This document shows, piece after piece, positions 28,960 through 37,696 of a DNA stretch of 64,000 bases (its first letter is position 1; each line of letters opens with the position of its first letter). This DNA is from Colwellia echini. GTDB taxonomy: Bacteria; Pseudomonadota; Gammaproteobacteria; Enterobacterales; Alteromonadaceae. The notes under the pieces are model-generated. The model was given only the letters and a program-made list of their open reading frames with translations, was not told the origin of the DNA and did not search any database. Both the position numbers and the translations under genes were made by a program. Where the stretch lies: positions 1-64,000 of the forward strand of contig NZ_PJAI02000017.1 of the NCBI RefSeq assembly GCF_002843355.2, read 5' to 3'.

Positions 28960-30145
28960 CAAAATTATTCCGAACAAAACTACTACAGACATAGCGATTA
29001 CGGACACAAAAATCATAGAGCCCATAATCACTGAGACAAGAAGCACTGAAAAACACATGCATGAATTAGAATCTATTATTGAGGCGTTTAATAAACAGCT
29101 TCAACAACCGCTGAGTGATCTTGCTGAGCAAACAAATCATGTGTTTGTTACAGGAGCAGGGGGGTTTTTAGGAAAAGCACTCTGTAAATTATTACGCCAA
29201 GCGAACATTAAAGTAACTGGCTTTGCCCGGGGTGTTTACAGTGAATTATCTGACATCGGTGTAAACATGGTGCAAGGTGACATTACTGATTTCGCCCAAC
29301 TTAAAAAAGCAATGGCATCGTGCGACCTTGTTTTTCATGTTGCTGCTAAAGCAGGTGTTTGGGGCAGTAAAGAAGATTATTACTTACCCAATGTTCAAGG
29401 CGCTAAAAATGTTATTCAAGCCTGTACCGAATTAAGCATCGAACGATTAGTTTACACCAGCACACCTAGCGTAACTTTTGCTGGGGTTGATGAGGCAGGA
29501 ATTGATGAATCAGAGCCTTATGCTAATAAATTCTTAAATTACTATGGCGAATCGAAAGCAATTGCTGAGCAATTAATTTTAAATGCCGGACAAATAGACA
29601 AAACAGATGTGGAATATAAACTTAAAACCGTAGCTTTACGTCCTCATTTAATTTGGGGACCTAATGATCCACATTTGGTACCGCGTGTTTTAGCAAGAGC
29701 CAGCGCAGGTAAATTAAAATTAGTCGGTAAAGAGGATAAACTAGTTGATACTATTTTTGTTGATAATGCCGCTTACGCACATATCTTAGCTGCAATTGAA
29801 TTAACTAAAGTAAACGCTAAGTGTAATGGCAAAGCGTATTTTATTAGTAACGATGAACCCATTACCATGGCTGAAATGCTAAATAACATTTTACAATGTG
29901 CTAATTTACCACCAGTAACTAAACGCGTACCTAGCTCTGTTGCTTATTCAGCAGGTAGCTTACTTGAGTGTGTTTATAAGTTATTGAATAAAAAGCAAGA
30001 GCCAATAATGACCCGATTTGTTGCAAGACAGCTGTCGACTAGCCATTATTTTGATATTAGTGCTGCTAAACATGATTTAGGTTACTCTCCGCTTATATCA
30101 ATCAATGATGGTATGAAGCTACTCAAAGCATCACTTGTTAAGTAA
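28952..30145 (+). CDS. oleD: OleD, NAD(P)H-dependent 2-alkyl-3-ketoacid reductase
   Basis: Reduces the OleA product to the 2-alkyl-3-hydroxyacid used by OleC. The 397 residues are of the extended short-chain dehydrogenase / 3-beta-HSD type: a nucleotide-binding [12 protein letters not shown] near 65-76, catalytic YYGESKA near 195-201, and [17 protein letters not shown]. An extra N-terminal stretch of about 60 residues precedes the Rossmann fold, Thr/Ile/Glu-rich at first. It overlaps oleC by 8 nt with AAGAAGAG upstream, so translation is coupled. Its TAA stop (30143-30145) is the first three bases of the ~198-bp repeat element that follows. Confidence 0.95.
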   Translation: MTDKIIPNKTTTDIAITDTKIIEPIITETRSTEKHMHELESIIEAFNKQLQQPLSDLAEQTNHVFVTGAGGFLGKALCKLLRQANIKVTGFARGVYSELSDIGVNMVQGDITDFAQLKKAMASCDLVFHVAAKAGVWGSKEDYYLPNVQGAKNVIQACTELSIERLVYTSTPSVTFAGVDEAGIDESEPYANKFLNYYGESKAIAEQLILNAGQIDKTDVEYKLKTVALRPHLIWGPNDPHLVPRVLARASAGKLKLVGKEDKLVDTIFVDNAAYAHILAAIELTKVNAKCNGKAYFISNDEPITMAEMLNNILQCANLPPVTKRVPSSVAYSAGSLLECVYKLLNKKQEPIMTRFVARQLSTSHYFDISAAKHDLGYSPLISINDGMKLLKASLVK

Positions 30146-30340
30146 CCTGAGTTCGGGATAAGCAAAGTGCTACAACAGCCTTATTTATCCGTACTTCTTC
30201 GTTAAGAAAACTCCCAATAACTCGTTATTGGCTTCGCTTTTTCGCCTTGATCTACGAATAACTAAAACTATTGTAGATGCTTTAGTGTAAATATTTGATA
30301 TTGTTATGCTGTACAATTTCATTATCCCGAACTCAGGTTA
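30143..30340. repeat. MITE-like element, copy B (198 bp, perfect terminal repeats)
   Basis: The best-preserved copy. TAACCTGAGTTCGGGATAA (30143-30161) and TTATCCCGAACTCAGGTTA (30322-30340) are a perfect 19-bp inverted repeat. The interior holds the palindrome CCAATAAC-TC-GTTATTGG and outer arms CTACAACAG / CTATTGTAG. It has no reading frame of note. The first TAA is the stop codon of oleD. Perfect ends suggest that this is the most recently active or best conserved copy. Confidence 0.93.
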
Positions 30341-30438
30341 AATAGCCCTTTGTCAAAAAATAAAGTTTAAGATATAAGTGCCAATGCATACTTTTATAAA
30401 GCATAAAGTAATAATTATTAGGAGTTTACCTACACACT

Positions 30439-30843
30439 ATGAGTAAAGTTTATCATCATCCAGTGCAAATATATTACGAAGATACTGACCATTCTGGCGT
30501 TGTATATCACCCTAATTTTCTAAAGTATTTTGAGCGCGCGCGCGAGCATGTTATCGACAGTAATAGACTGGCTACCTTGTGGCAAGAGAAGGGGTTGGGC
30601 TTTGCCGTTTACAAAGCAAACTTAACCTTTCAAGATGGTGTTGAGTTTGCAGAAATTTGTGATGTGCGAACCACTTATCAATTCGATGGTAAATACAAAA
30701 CCGTATGGCGCCAAGAGTTATGGCGGCCTGATGGTACTAGGGCGGCTGTAATTGCTGATATTGAAATGGTTTGCTTAGATAAAAACAAGCAGTTACAACC
30801 TATCCCAGAAGAAATATTAACGCCGCTAAAAGCAGGTGAATAA
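30439..30843 (+). CDS. YbgC/FadM-type hotdog acyl-CoA thioesterase
   Basis: A 134-residue hotdog-fold thioesterase. The N-terminal active-site segment YYEDTDHSGVVYHPNFLKYFERARE (catalytic Asp17 region) is the 4-hydroxybenzoyl-CoA thioesterase / YbgC signature. YbgC usually starts the tol-pal operon, but no tol genes are here; instead it stands behind oleD and a repeat element. The natural substrate is unknown, and a short- or medium-chain acyl-CoA is likely. AGGAG lies 14 nt before the ATG, a long spacing. Confidence 0.9.
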   Translation: MSKVYHHPVQIYYEDTDHSGVVYHPNFLKYFERAREHVIDSNRLATLWQEKGLGFAVYKANLTFQDGVEFAEICDVRTTYQFDGKYKTVWRQELWRPDGTRAAVIADIEMVCLDKNKQLQPIPEEILTPLKAGE

Positions 30844-30849
30844 TTGACG

Positions 30850-30873
30850 TTATAAGTAGTTAATTACTTATAA
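30850..30873. terminator. Possible AT-rich hairpin between convergent genes
   Basis: A 9-bp perfect stem TTATAAGTA / TACTTATAA with a 6-nt loop. It starts 7 bp past the thioesterase stop codon and overlaps the last codons of the convergent gene. The stem is all A-T but one pair and has no T run, so it is weak. Confidence 0.3.
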
Positions 30874-31149
30874 TATAGCAGTACCTTCAGTCTCTATAAC
30901 CGTTTTTGCACCCGCAAGCTCAATGACTTTTAACAGTGTGGTTTGAATGGCTTCATCTGTTCTCGCATCAGATTTACTGGTAAATATTTGTTCTTGAACT
31001 GCAACACCCTCCGCTTGAATAAAGCCAACCACAACAGTTGTTGCACAGTTAGCTGATTCACCAAAATAAGTTAAGGTAATTTGTGGGTAACCTTGAAAGC
31101 CTTTTTTAATTCTTTTGGCGATGCGTTTTGTTGATTTATCTACGTTCAT
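30868..31149 (-). CDS. Conserved-looking 93-residue protein of unknown function
   Basis: I do not recognise the family. It starts with a basic stretch (KSTKRIAKRIKKGF), followed by beta-strand-like segments (QITLTYFGESANCATTVVVGFI) and a C-terminal helix plus strand (TTLLKVIELAGAKTVIETEGTAIL). It has no signal peptide or membrane segment, so it is probably a small cytoplasmic alpha/beta protein. It is convergent with the thioesterase gene and divergent from the gene at 31270. Composition and clean start support a real gene. Confidence 0.6.
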   Translation of the reverse strand: MNVDKSTKRIAKRIKKGFQGYPQITLTYFGESANCATTVVVGFIQAEGVAVQEQIFTSKSDARTDEAIQTTLLKVIELAGAKTVIETEGTAIL

Positions 31150-31269
31150 AATATTATCTTGAGTAATTGTTTAAGCTATCTTGCTACAATAACCTGTTTA
31201 GTTACTCGAAAACCATTATAATCATCTTATATTAAGTAATATTGTTATGAAAAATTCAAAAGGTAACCC

Positions 31270-31827
31270 ATGAGCACAAATACTAACGTCAATACCAAAA
31301 TATATAAGCACGTACATTCTTTAGCGAAAGATTTGATGCAGGCGGTGATGAGAAAAAATCAGGCTAAGTTTGATGAGTATTATGCGGAGTTACAGCAAGT
31401 TTGTGACGATAATGAAGATTCAGATAAAGATCACCCTGTACAGTGGGAAACCCTCGCTGATTTTACTGATGACCTAGAGCTGGCAATTACTATTTACGAG
31501 AAAGCCTTGGTTAAAGCACAAGCGATTAATTCAAAGGACTTTCTTTCATCAATTAGTTTCGCCATTGCCTCGTTGCAAGTTGAATTAGGTGATACAACGA
31601 GCGCTATTGCACATTTAGAACAAGCAATGATCAGCAGTAATAAAATTGCCGATAAAGATTTAAAAGCTGAAATTCAAGAGTTGTTAGCTGAGCTTAAAGG
31701 CGTTGAAGTCGAAGATTTAACAAAAGAAGTTGTGGCCGAAGTAGTTATTGAAACCGTGGAAGAAGCGCCTATTGAAGCTCAGCCAGTTGAAAAAGTTAAA
31801 AAGTTAAAAACTTGGCAAGATTTATAG
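31270..31827 (+). CDS. TPR-like helical cytoplasmic protein, unknown
   Basis: A 185-residue protein, almost all helical and acidic. The middle (about 60-130) looks like two or three tetratricopeptide-type helix pairs: LAITIYEKALVKAQAI, then LGDTTSAIAHLEQAM. The C-terminal part is rich in Glu and Val (VVAEVVIETVEEAPIEAQP) and ends KKLKTWQDL. There is no export signal. AAGG lies 5 nt before the ATG. The helical-repeat reading is mine; the function is unknown. Confidence 0.6.
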   Translation: MSTNTNVNTKIYKHVHSLAKDLMQAVMRKNQAKFDEYYAELQQVCDDNEDSDKDHPVQWETLADFTDDLELAITIYEKALVKAQAINSKDFLSSISFAIASLQVELGDTTSAIAHLEQAMISSNKIADKDLKAEIQELLAELKGVEVEDLTKEVVAEVVIETVEEAPIEAQPVEKVKKLKTWQDL

Positions 31828-31914
31828 ACCCTGTAACAATAACTGTTTATTTATAGTGCTATATAGCGCCTTCTTATTTTCAATGTAACTATTTTTGTTG
31901 TAACTTTTTCAATG

Positions 31915-31951
31915 TAGTTATAGTTATAGTTATAGTTATAGTTATAGCTAT
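31915..31951. repeat. Tandem 6-bp repeat (TAGTTA)
   Basis: Five to six head-to-tail copies of TAGTTA, ending in TAGCTATGG. They lie at the 3' end of the flavin reductase gene and run up to its stop codon at 31948. Confidence 0.85.
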
Positions 31952-32550
31952 GGTCGATTTAGCTCAACATAATTTGATGTGGGGCTATAACCATCACCAC
32001 CCATTTTACCAACAGAGTCAATGAATTGTTGGTTAATACCCTCATTACTGTAAAGATCATCTCTTACATAAACAGATTTCACGTCTAAAAGCACAATAGT
32101 CCCTCCTGCCGGTAAATCGCTGACAGAAATAACTTCTCGTAAACTACATTCATATCTGATCGGTGAATCCGTAACCGACAGAGGACTTACCTTACTGCTT
32201 AGACTGTGCTCAACGCCAGCTAGTTCAAATTCGCTCTGATCACGACTAATACTTGCACTGGTCGCATTCATTTTTTCAAGTAAGTTGTTATTTACAATGT
32301 TAACAACACATTCGCCCGTTTCTTGTAAATTTTGTAAAGTGTCTTTATCAATGCCGCTTCTTTGTGTTACTTGTGTGTATAGTAATACTGGTGGGTTACA
32401 GCTAGCGACAGTAAAAAAAGAGTAGGGCGCAAGGTTATCAACGCCATCTTTTGAACGTGTACTTATCCAAGCAATTGGTCTTGGTGTAACGCCGCCATTT
32501 AAAAGCCGATAGTTTTCTTGAGCAGTGAGAGTTGAAGTATCGAGATTCAT
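31948..32550 (-). CDS. Flavin reductase-like FMN-binding protein
   Basis: A 200-residue protein of the split-barrel flavin reductase family. The N-terminal GGVTPRPIAWISTRSKDGVDNLAPYSFF is the conserved FMN-binding entry strand and loop. TGECVVNIVNNNLLEKM and a central GTIVLLDV strand follow. Proteins of this kind bind FMN and often reduce flavin for a partner oxygenase or act on small carbonyl compounds; no partner is adjacent. The substrate is unknown. Confidence 0.85.
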   Translation of the reverse strand: MNLDTSTLTAQENYRLLNGGVTPRPIAWISTRSKDGVDNLAPYSFFTVASCNPPVLLYTQVTQRSGIDKDTLQNLQETGECVVNIVNNNLLEKMNATSASISRDQSEFELAGVEHSLSSKVSPLSVTDSPIRYECSLREVISVSDLPAGGTIVLLDVKSVYVRDDLYSNEGINQQFIDSVGKMGGDGYSPTSNYVELNRP

Positions 32551-32763
32551 TGATTTTCCGTAATCTTTATTAAAAATGTAAAGTATTAAAAATACCTGGA
32601 TTCAAATAATAAGTGCATGTCAATGCACTACATTAAGGTAGCAGTTACGCTTTAAAGTTCTGTATTACAGTTAACGATTAAAGGATAAAAATAAAAATAT
32701 AAGAACCAAAAACCATTTATACGCGTATAGTAGATTCAATACCTTATTAAATAGTACTTTACG

Positions 32764-32943
32764 ATGTTCTCTTTCTTTAAGAAAAACCCGATTAAAAAAT
32801 TAGATAAACGCTACGAAGCTAAACTTGAACAAGCTATGCAAGCACAACGAAATGGTGATATTAAAGGTTATGCGATGATCACTGCTGAAGCTGAAGAAAT
32901 TAAACTTCAAATGTTAGCGCTAGAAAAAGACAGTGCAAAATAG
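32764..32943 (+). CDS. Small DUF6435-type protein
   Basis: A 59-residue gene, ATG 32764 to TAG 32941-32943. It begins MFSFFKKNPIKKLDKRYEAK and continues with a helical, Ala/Glu/Gln-rich stretch (EQAMQAQRNGDIKGYAMITA, then EAEEIKLQM). The start, the basic KKLxKxYE segment and the QRNGDI motif match the short DUF6435 family common in marine gammaproteobacteria. It is probably a single helical hairpin in the cytoplasm. The function is unknown. The intergenic DNA before it is AT-rich and carries no clear ribosome site. Confidence 0.75.
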   Translation: MFSFFKKNPIKKLDKRYEAKLEQAMQAQRNGDIKGYAMITAEAEEIKLQMLALEKDSAK

Positions 32944-33076
32944 AGTTATGTTTGGCCAAACCTTAGTTTATGCCAAGCTTATACTTAAGTAATCACTCAG
33001 TAATACCTAAGTAATGTCTGTGATTATATTCTGCTCATTTGTATTTTAAGTATACTTTACAAATATTAGCTAACTT

Positions 33077-33271
33077 TTAGCTATCTTGTGCACAGCGGGC
33101 TATTTCTTTTTTACAGCGAATAGATATTGCTATTTGTTCATCTTCAGACATTCTCATCCAATCACTTATTTCTGCTGCAGTTCGATAACAACCCAAACAG
33201 TTGTCATCAGCATCTAACTTACATTGACTGATGCATGGGCTAATTACGGTGGTAGTGGTTCCTATGAACAT
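33077..33271 (-). CDS. DUF1289 cysteine-motif protein
   Basis: A 64-residue protein with the DUF1289 signature: CISQCKLDADDNCLGCYRTAAEISDW. Four cysteines (CxxxC...CxxC) are likely to bind a metal, followed by the helix MSEDEQIAISIRCKKEI. Members are usually 60-80 residues and of unknown function. It is a single gene in a region of short, separately transcribed genes. Confidence 0.88.
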   Translation of the reverse strand: MFIGTTTTVISPCISQCKLDADDNCLGCYRTAAEISDWMRMSEDEQIAISIRCKKEIARCAQDS

Positions 33272-33587
33272 TTTTACTTCTACTTATTTTTTAACAATAG
33301 TTTGCACAAAATACTGGGTATATTTGTATATGAGTAAAGATTAGTCTGTAACTTCGTCAAGTGTTTATTAAACACGTTTTAAAAGAAACATGAACCTAAT
33401 TTTCAAGGCGCCTATTATAACGTTTTTTTAACGTGAATAAAAAGAGCGCCATAGATTATAAATGCGTGTGGGTCTATCAATATGCTAATGAATTGATAGA
33501 CGTTGGTGGATTACTCATACAAACTACTCGGCAAGTTATTCACCTAAGTTACTCATTCAAATTATTAGTCCAAGCTATTCATTCAAG
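33272..33587. other. 316-bp intergenic region with a hairpin and degenerate repeats
   Basis: Contains a 10-bp inverted repeat GTCTATCAAT (33472-33481) / ATTGATAGAC (33492-33501) and, up to 33600, loosely repeated AAGYTAYTCATTCAA-like units. A 62-codon plus frame (33433-33621) is made of these units and runs into the opposite-strand gene, so I do not call it. The DUF1289 promoter should lie near 33280-33330. Confidence 0.45.
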
Positions 33588-33941
33588 CTACTCATTTAAA
33601 ATAGTATCAAAACCACCATAAATTAAGCGCTTACCGTCAAATGGCATAGGATTATTATCAGGGTGCATTCTTGGATCTTCCATTATTGCCTGCCAAGCGG
33701 TATTACGAACTTCTTTAGAAGGCCAAGTAACCCAAGAGAATACTACTGATTCATCGGCTTCCTTCTTAACGGCTAAAGTAAATGAAGTGACTTCGCCTTC
33801 AGGTACATCATCTTGCCACGTTTCTACAATGCTAAGCGCGCCATGATCTTTAAATACCAAGGCTGAAATTTTTGCATGTTCAATATATTTTTCTCTGTTT
33901 ACAGTGGGTACTGCAGCGATAAATCCGTCAACATAAGACAT
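33588..33941 (-). CDS. DUF1428 family protein (YbaA-like)
   Basis: A 117-residue dimeric alpha/beta-barrel-type protein of the DUF1428 family. It has the starting motif MSYVDGFIAAVPTVNREKY and the family's central KEADESVVFSWVTWPSKE and DPRMHPDNNPMPFDGKRLIYGGF. The function is unknown; the fold resembles small dimeric enzymes such as antibiotic biosynthesis monooxygenases. It is a single gene on the minus strand. Confidence 0.9.
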   Translation of the reverse strand: MSYVDGFIAAVPTVNREKYIEHAKISALVFKDHGALSIVETWQDDVPEGEVTSFTLAVKKEADESVVFSWVTWPSKEVRNTAWQAIMEDPRMHPDNNPMPFDGKRLIYGGFDTILNE

Positions 33942-34148
33942 GTTAGTCTCCTTATTTTTTTAAGGTATATTTAAAAATATGTGTAAAAATATTTTTTAAG
34001 TTTGAGCATGCTTTAAATCAATTTTAAATCAATTTTAAAGCATTGTTAAAAGTACATTTAAAGTAAATAAGCTTGTTTAGAAAAAGCATTTATAGGCTAA
34101 TTTATAATAGTAATTTAGAACTTTAATTGATCAAGTTAATTTATCGAG

Positions 34149-34472
34149 TTAACTAATAAAATATTGCTCCATCATTTCAACTATTTGTTCAGTACTAATT
34201 TCTGCCAATAAGTGTTCAGTTGATGAGTTAATTGCACCTGCTTTATCACCTAAAGCAATGTCGACAAAATCGGCTTTACTATCGTGCAATACCAATACTA
34301 TTTTTTTATCAATGGAGACACAATCTATAGTAATAGCATCAGCTTGCATACCTTGTTCACGTAACGTTTTATCCATAATACCCATCAGTGTATCGGTATT
34401 TTTATTACGTTCGTAAAATATATCATTTGCGTTAGCGACAATTTCAGAGAGATTTTTTAAATTTTGTTTCAT
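34149..34472 (-). CDS. 107-residue protein of unknown function
   Basis: I do not recognise the family. It is a soluble alpha/beta protein: helix LKNLSEIVANANDIFYER, then strands AITIDCVSIDKKIVLVLHD, then a helical end STEQIVEMMEQYFIS. There is no export signal. It lies between DUF1428 and ybaK genes, all on the minus strand, with gaps of 100-200 bp, so it probably has its own promoter. Confidence 0.6.
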   Translation of the reverse strand: MKQNLKNLSEIVANANDIFYERNKNTDTLMGIMDKTLREQGMQADAITIDCVSIDKKIVLVLHDSKADFVDIALGDKAGAINSSTEHLLAEISTEQIVEMMEQYFIS

Positions 34473-34573
34473 TGCATAATTACTTATTGTTACTTATTAA
34501 TGTTACTTATAAATGTCATTTATCAAATAATATTTATTAATTAGTTAGTAAAAGAAGAGAAATGATTCCGTTT

Positions 34574-35041
34574 TTAGCTACAAATAGTAGCCATTGTTGC
34601 CTGCGTCAATTGTTGTAAATCTTGAGGACTTAATTCTATCTCCAATCCTCTTTTTCCGGCACTGACAAATATAGTAGAAAATTGAATTGCCGATGAATCA
34701 ATAAACGTAGCTAAACGTTTTTTTTGTCCGAGCGGACTAACACCGCCTAATACATAACCCGTTGAGCGTTCAACATCAGCCTTTATCGCCATACTCGCTT
34801 TTTTACCGTTAAAGGTTTTAGCAATTAGTTTCATACTTAACATGGCTGACACAGGAATTACCGCAACAGCGAGTGATGTTTTATCAATACTCACTACTAG
34901 CGTTTTAAACACTCTATCTGAAGAAATTCCCAATTTATTAGCGGCTTCTTCACCATAAGACTCACTTGCAGAATCATGACTATATTCATGAACATGATAG
35001 GTAATGTTATTTTTTATAGCAGCCTTAATTGCAGGTGTCAT
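34574..35041 (-). CDS. ybaK: Cys-tRNA(Pro)/Cys-tRNA(Cys) deacylase YbaK
   Basis: Hydrolyses cysteine mischarged onto tRNA-Pro. The 155 residues match the YbaK/EbsC fold: HVHEYSHD near 17-24, RVFKTLVV (about 43-50), the AVIPVSAMLSMKLIAK helix and the conserved GGVSPLGQKKRLATFID. Family length is right and no residue I know to be essential is missing. It is a single gene on the minus strand. Confidence 0.9.
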   Translation of the reverse strand: MTPAIKAAIKNNITYHVHEYSHDSASESYGEEAANKLGISSDRVFKTLVVSIDKTSLAVAVIPVSAMLSMKLIAKTFNGKKASMAIKADVERSTGYVLGGVSPLGQKKRLATFIDSSAIQFSTIFVSAGKRGLEIELSPQDLQQLTQATMATICS

Positions 35042-35128
35042 GTAATGCTCAACTTTATATATTTACAATAAATATAAACGACTTAACTTAGACAAACAAG
35101 CGACTAAAGCTCCTGCTAGAAGGATAGC

Positions 35129-36013
35129 CTAAGTCATCTCATTCTTTTGGATGGTTCGCCATTTCCCTGGACTTATTTGATAAGCCTCTTTAAATCGATG
35201 TGCAAAACTTACGCTATCAGCATAGCCAATCGTAAAGGCTATTTGTTCTAAATTATAATTACTAAAGCGCAGTAAGTTACAGGCATATTCTAATCGATAT
35301 TTGGTAATAAGCTTTAATGGACTAAGCCCCGTTTCTTTTTTACATAATCGGTAAAATTGAGGCTCAGACAGGTGCATCTTTTGAGCAAGCAATGCAACAG
35401 ACCAAGGATATTTAAGTTGCTTTTTAATCGACTGAATAAGTAGTTTTAATTTGTTTTGTTGTGCGGTTAAATTTGCTTTTAAATTCACCGATTGCTCAAT
35501 TTGATAAACCAAAATATCTATTAAACCTAAAGTTATAGCTGTTTTATTTTGACCATTTACTTGATTAAGGTCTCTTAACAGCGTCATGGTTTTATACAGT
35601 GGCAAAGCTTTATCTGATTGAAAAACTGCAGGCGTTAGCTCGTGAAAGTATTTAAATTGTGGGCAATCGTGGAGTAACAACCAACACATATCCCATTTTT
35701 CTTCGGCTAATTCATAAAGAAAAGGTACGCCAGCAGGAAGCACAACAATACTACCCGCCGATATTAGATGCTCACCATTATCTAATGTTATTTTACCGCC
35801 ACCAGAATGGGTAATAATCATGTAATGAATACGTGTTCTTTTGTTATTCAAATCAAATGATTCTCCGATTCCCGTTTTTCCTATTTGGTATTCTGTTTTG
35901 AGTGTTGATATGCCAGCGCAGGCGATGAGTGTCTCAGCATTACCGGGCATCTGCTCGAAGTTGAGGAAATACTCTTCACAATCTTGATGAATATTTAATA
36001 TATCTTGCCACAT
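35129..36013 (-). CDS. AraC-family regulator with N-terminal cupin domain
   Basis: A 294-residue transcription factor. The N-terminal half is a cupin-type sensor (THSGGGKITLDNGEHLISAGSIVVLPAGVPFLYEL, about 68-103). The C-terminal 100 residues contain two helix-turn-helix units (VALLAQKMHLSEPQFYRLCK and LEQIAFTIGYADSVSFAHRFK), ending in GKWR. Cupin AraC proteins usually sense sugars or related small molecules. It is divergent from the MATE pump gene with a 216-bp gap, so it may control that pump or itself. The ligand is unknown. Confidence 0.9.
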   Translation of the reverse strand: MWQDILNIHQDCEEYFLNFEQMPGNAETLIACAGISTLKTEYQIGKTGIGESFDLNNKRTRIHYMIITHSGGGKITLDNGEHLISAGSIVVLPAGVPFLYELAEEKWDMCWLLLHDCPQFKYFHELTPAVFQSDKALPLYKTMTLLRDLNQVNGQNKTAITLGLIDILVYQIEQSVNLKANLTAQQNKLKLLIQSIKKQLKYPWSVALLAQKMHLSEPQFYRLCKKETGLSPLKLITKYRLEYACNLLRFSNYNLEQIAFTIGYADSVSFAHRFKEAYQISPGKWRTIQKNEMT

Positions 36014-36229
36014 AATTTTCCATATAATAAAACGTTATACACTTCAATTAATGCATTGCTTACAAGCCTCTTCTAATTCCAGCTGAATCTGTATTTTTAA
36101 GCGGCTTGTTTAAGCGGTTTGGGTGTGCGTGATAGTTTTAGACATGATAAAGGATATTTGTAATTATAGTGTAACTTTGTTTTATATAATAAAATAAATT
36201 TTTAATTTTTACGATTAATCCCTTTAATA
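36014..36229. promoter_or_regulatory. Divergent control region between AraC regulator and MATE pump
   Basis: Two similar inverted segments flank the region: ATAAAACGTTATACAC (36028-36043) and, on the other strand, ATAAAACAAAGTTACAC (about 36170-36187). They could be binding sites for the adjacent regulator. The segment TTCTAATTCCAGCTGAATC at 36071-36089 recurs with one change at 50913-50931. Confidence 0.35.
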
Positions 36230-37585
36230 ATGACAATATTTACCCCTGGATTCCTAAAGGAAACAGTCAAGCTTGCTTGGCCTATTTCATTGCAAAGTGT
36301 TTTAGTAACGCTATTAGGCATGATAGATATTATCATGGTCTCTCACTTAGGCAACGAAGCTGTCGCGGCGGTGGGCATAGGCAATAGAATTTTTTTTGTA
36401 CTTTTAATTGTTATTACCGGTATCTCAACCGGTGTTGGCATCATGTCGGCTCAATATTACGGCGCATCGCAAACTGTTAAAATTAAAAAAACGATTGTGA
36501 TGGCAATAATCTTCGCATACTTATTTTTATTACCGGTAATCGTTTTAAATTTTTTCAGCGCATCATCAATTCTAGAGCTAGCATCATCTGCTCTATCTGT
36601 TATCGAGTTAGGTGAAAGCTACCTCTGGATCACTGTACCAAGTTTGTTTTTTCTTGCCGTTATTCTTATTTTTGAAGGGGCTTTACGAGCAACAGGCCAA
36701 GTTAAATTACCTATGTTATTTAGCATTTTAGCTATTTTATTAAACGTTATATTAAATTATTGGTTAATTAATGGTGGTTTAGGTGTTGAACCAATGGGCG
36801 TTGTGGGTGCCGCATGGGCAACCACGTTAGCGCGATTATTTCACGTATTAATTCTTGTTTATTGTTTGAAGAAAATAGCCCATCCCGTTTTCCCAAATAA
36901 AGCATGCCTTACTAATATTTATGACCGAAAAAAATGGTTTAACTTTATACAACTTACTTGGCCATTAATGTTAAGTTTTGGTGTTTGGTCATTAGGCACC
37001 TTTGTTTATCAATTGATTTATGGGCGAATAGGCACGATAGAATTAGCGGTAATGAGTATGTTAACGCCGATAGAAGGGATGTTAATCGCGTTCTTTTTTG
37101 GTTTTGCTGCGGCATGCTCTATTATTGTGGGTCAAAACTTAGGTAAAAATAATTTTCAAGCGGCATGGAAAACTGGCGTGATATTCTCAATGGGCGGTCC
37201 CATAATCACGTTTGTTTTAGCGCTTATTATTTACACTTTTGAAGATGTTATTCTTCAACCTTTTCAATCGATGGAGACGTTAACTTTACAATTAGCGGCT
37301 GAAATATTCGTTTTAATAGTTTTTGGCACCTGTCTTAAAGTTTATAACATGACGATTTCCATCGGCATACTCCGTGCTGGCGGCGATAATAAGTATTGTT
37401 TAATCATTGATACTATTGGTATGTGGGTTGTGAGTATACCATTAACCTTTATCACAGCTTTATACTTTCAATGGCCGTTATTTTACGTAGTGTTAACAGC
37501 ATATTCAGAAGAGGTATGTAAAGCGTTTATGTTTACTTGGCGGATGAGAAAAAAAGTTTGGCTGAAAAACCTTATAACTAGATAA
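36230..37585 (+). CDS. MATE-family multidrug/sodium antiporter
   Basis: A 451-residue inner-membrane exporter with about twelve hydrophobic segments in two halves. The first half shows the MATE pattern PISLQSVLVTLLGMIDIIMVSHLG, with GIGNRIFFVLLIVITGISTGVGIM. The second half repeats it (WPLMLSFGVWSLGTFVYQLIYGRIG ... CSIIVGQNLG). Members expel cationic drugs or dyes by Na+ or H+ exchange; the substrate cannot be told. It is divergent from an AraC regulator and convergent with a second one. Confidence 0.92.
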   Translation: MTIFTPGFLKETVKLAWPISLQSVLVTLLGMIDIIMVSHLGNEAVAAVGIGNRIFFVLLIVITGISTGVGIMSAQYYGASQTVKIKKTIVMAIIFAYLFLLPVIVLNFFSASSILELASSALSVIELGESYLWITVPSLFFLAVILIFEGALRATGQVKLPMLFSILAILLNVILNYWLINGGLGVEPMGVVGAAWATTLARLFHVLILVYCLKKIAHPVFPNKACLTNIYDRKKWFNFIQLTWPLMLSFGVWSLGTFVYQLIYGRIGTIELAVMSMLTPIEGMLIAFFFGFAAACSIIVGQNLGKNNFQAAWKTGVIFSMGGPIITFVLALIIYTFEDVILQPFQSMETLTLQLAAEIFVLIVFGTCLKVYNMTISIGILRAGGDNKYCLIIDTIGMWVVSIPLTFITALYFQWPLFYVVLTAYSEEVCKAFMFTWRMRKKVWLKNLITR

Positions 37586-37696
37586 ACCCGCTCTATCTTT
37601 TTTGGGGATTAGTATGAATGAACCAGAAGGCTGAAAGAGGCGATTTTATCGTAATGTTAGGTTCATGGTTAACTGACATTCGTTTATCCGCTGATT

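Noticed and set aside
30439-30843. Assignment of the thioesterase as a fifth ole gene
   Set aside because: It lies behind a full repeat element and about 290 bp from oleD, and the family is widespread. Position alone does not support a role in olefin synthesis.
33433-33621. 62-codon plus frame made of SYSFK-like repeats
   Set aside because: It arises from degenerate intergenic repeats and runs into the 3' end of the DUF1428 gene.
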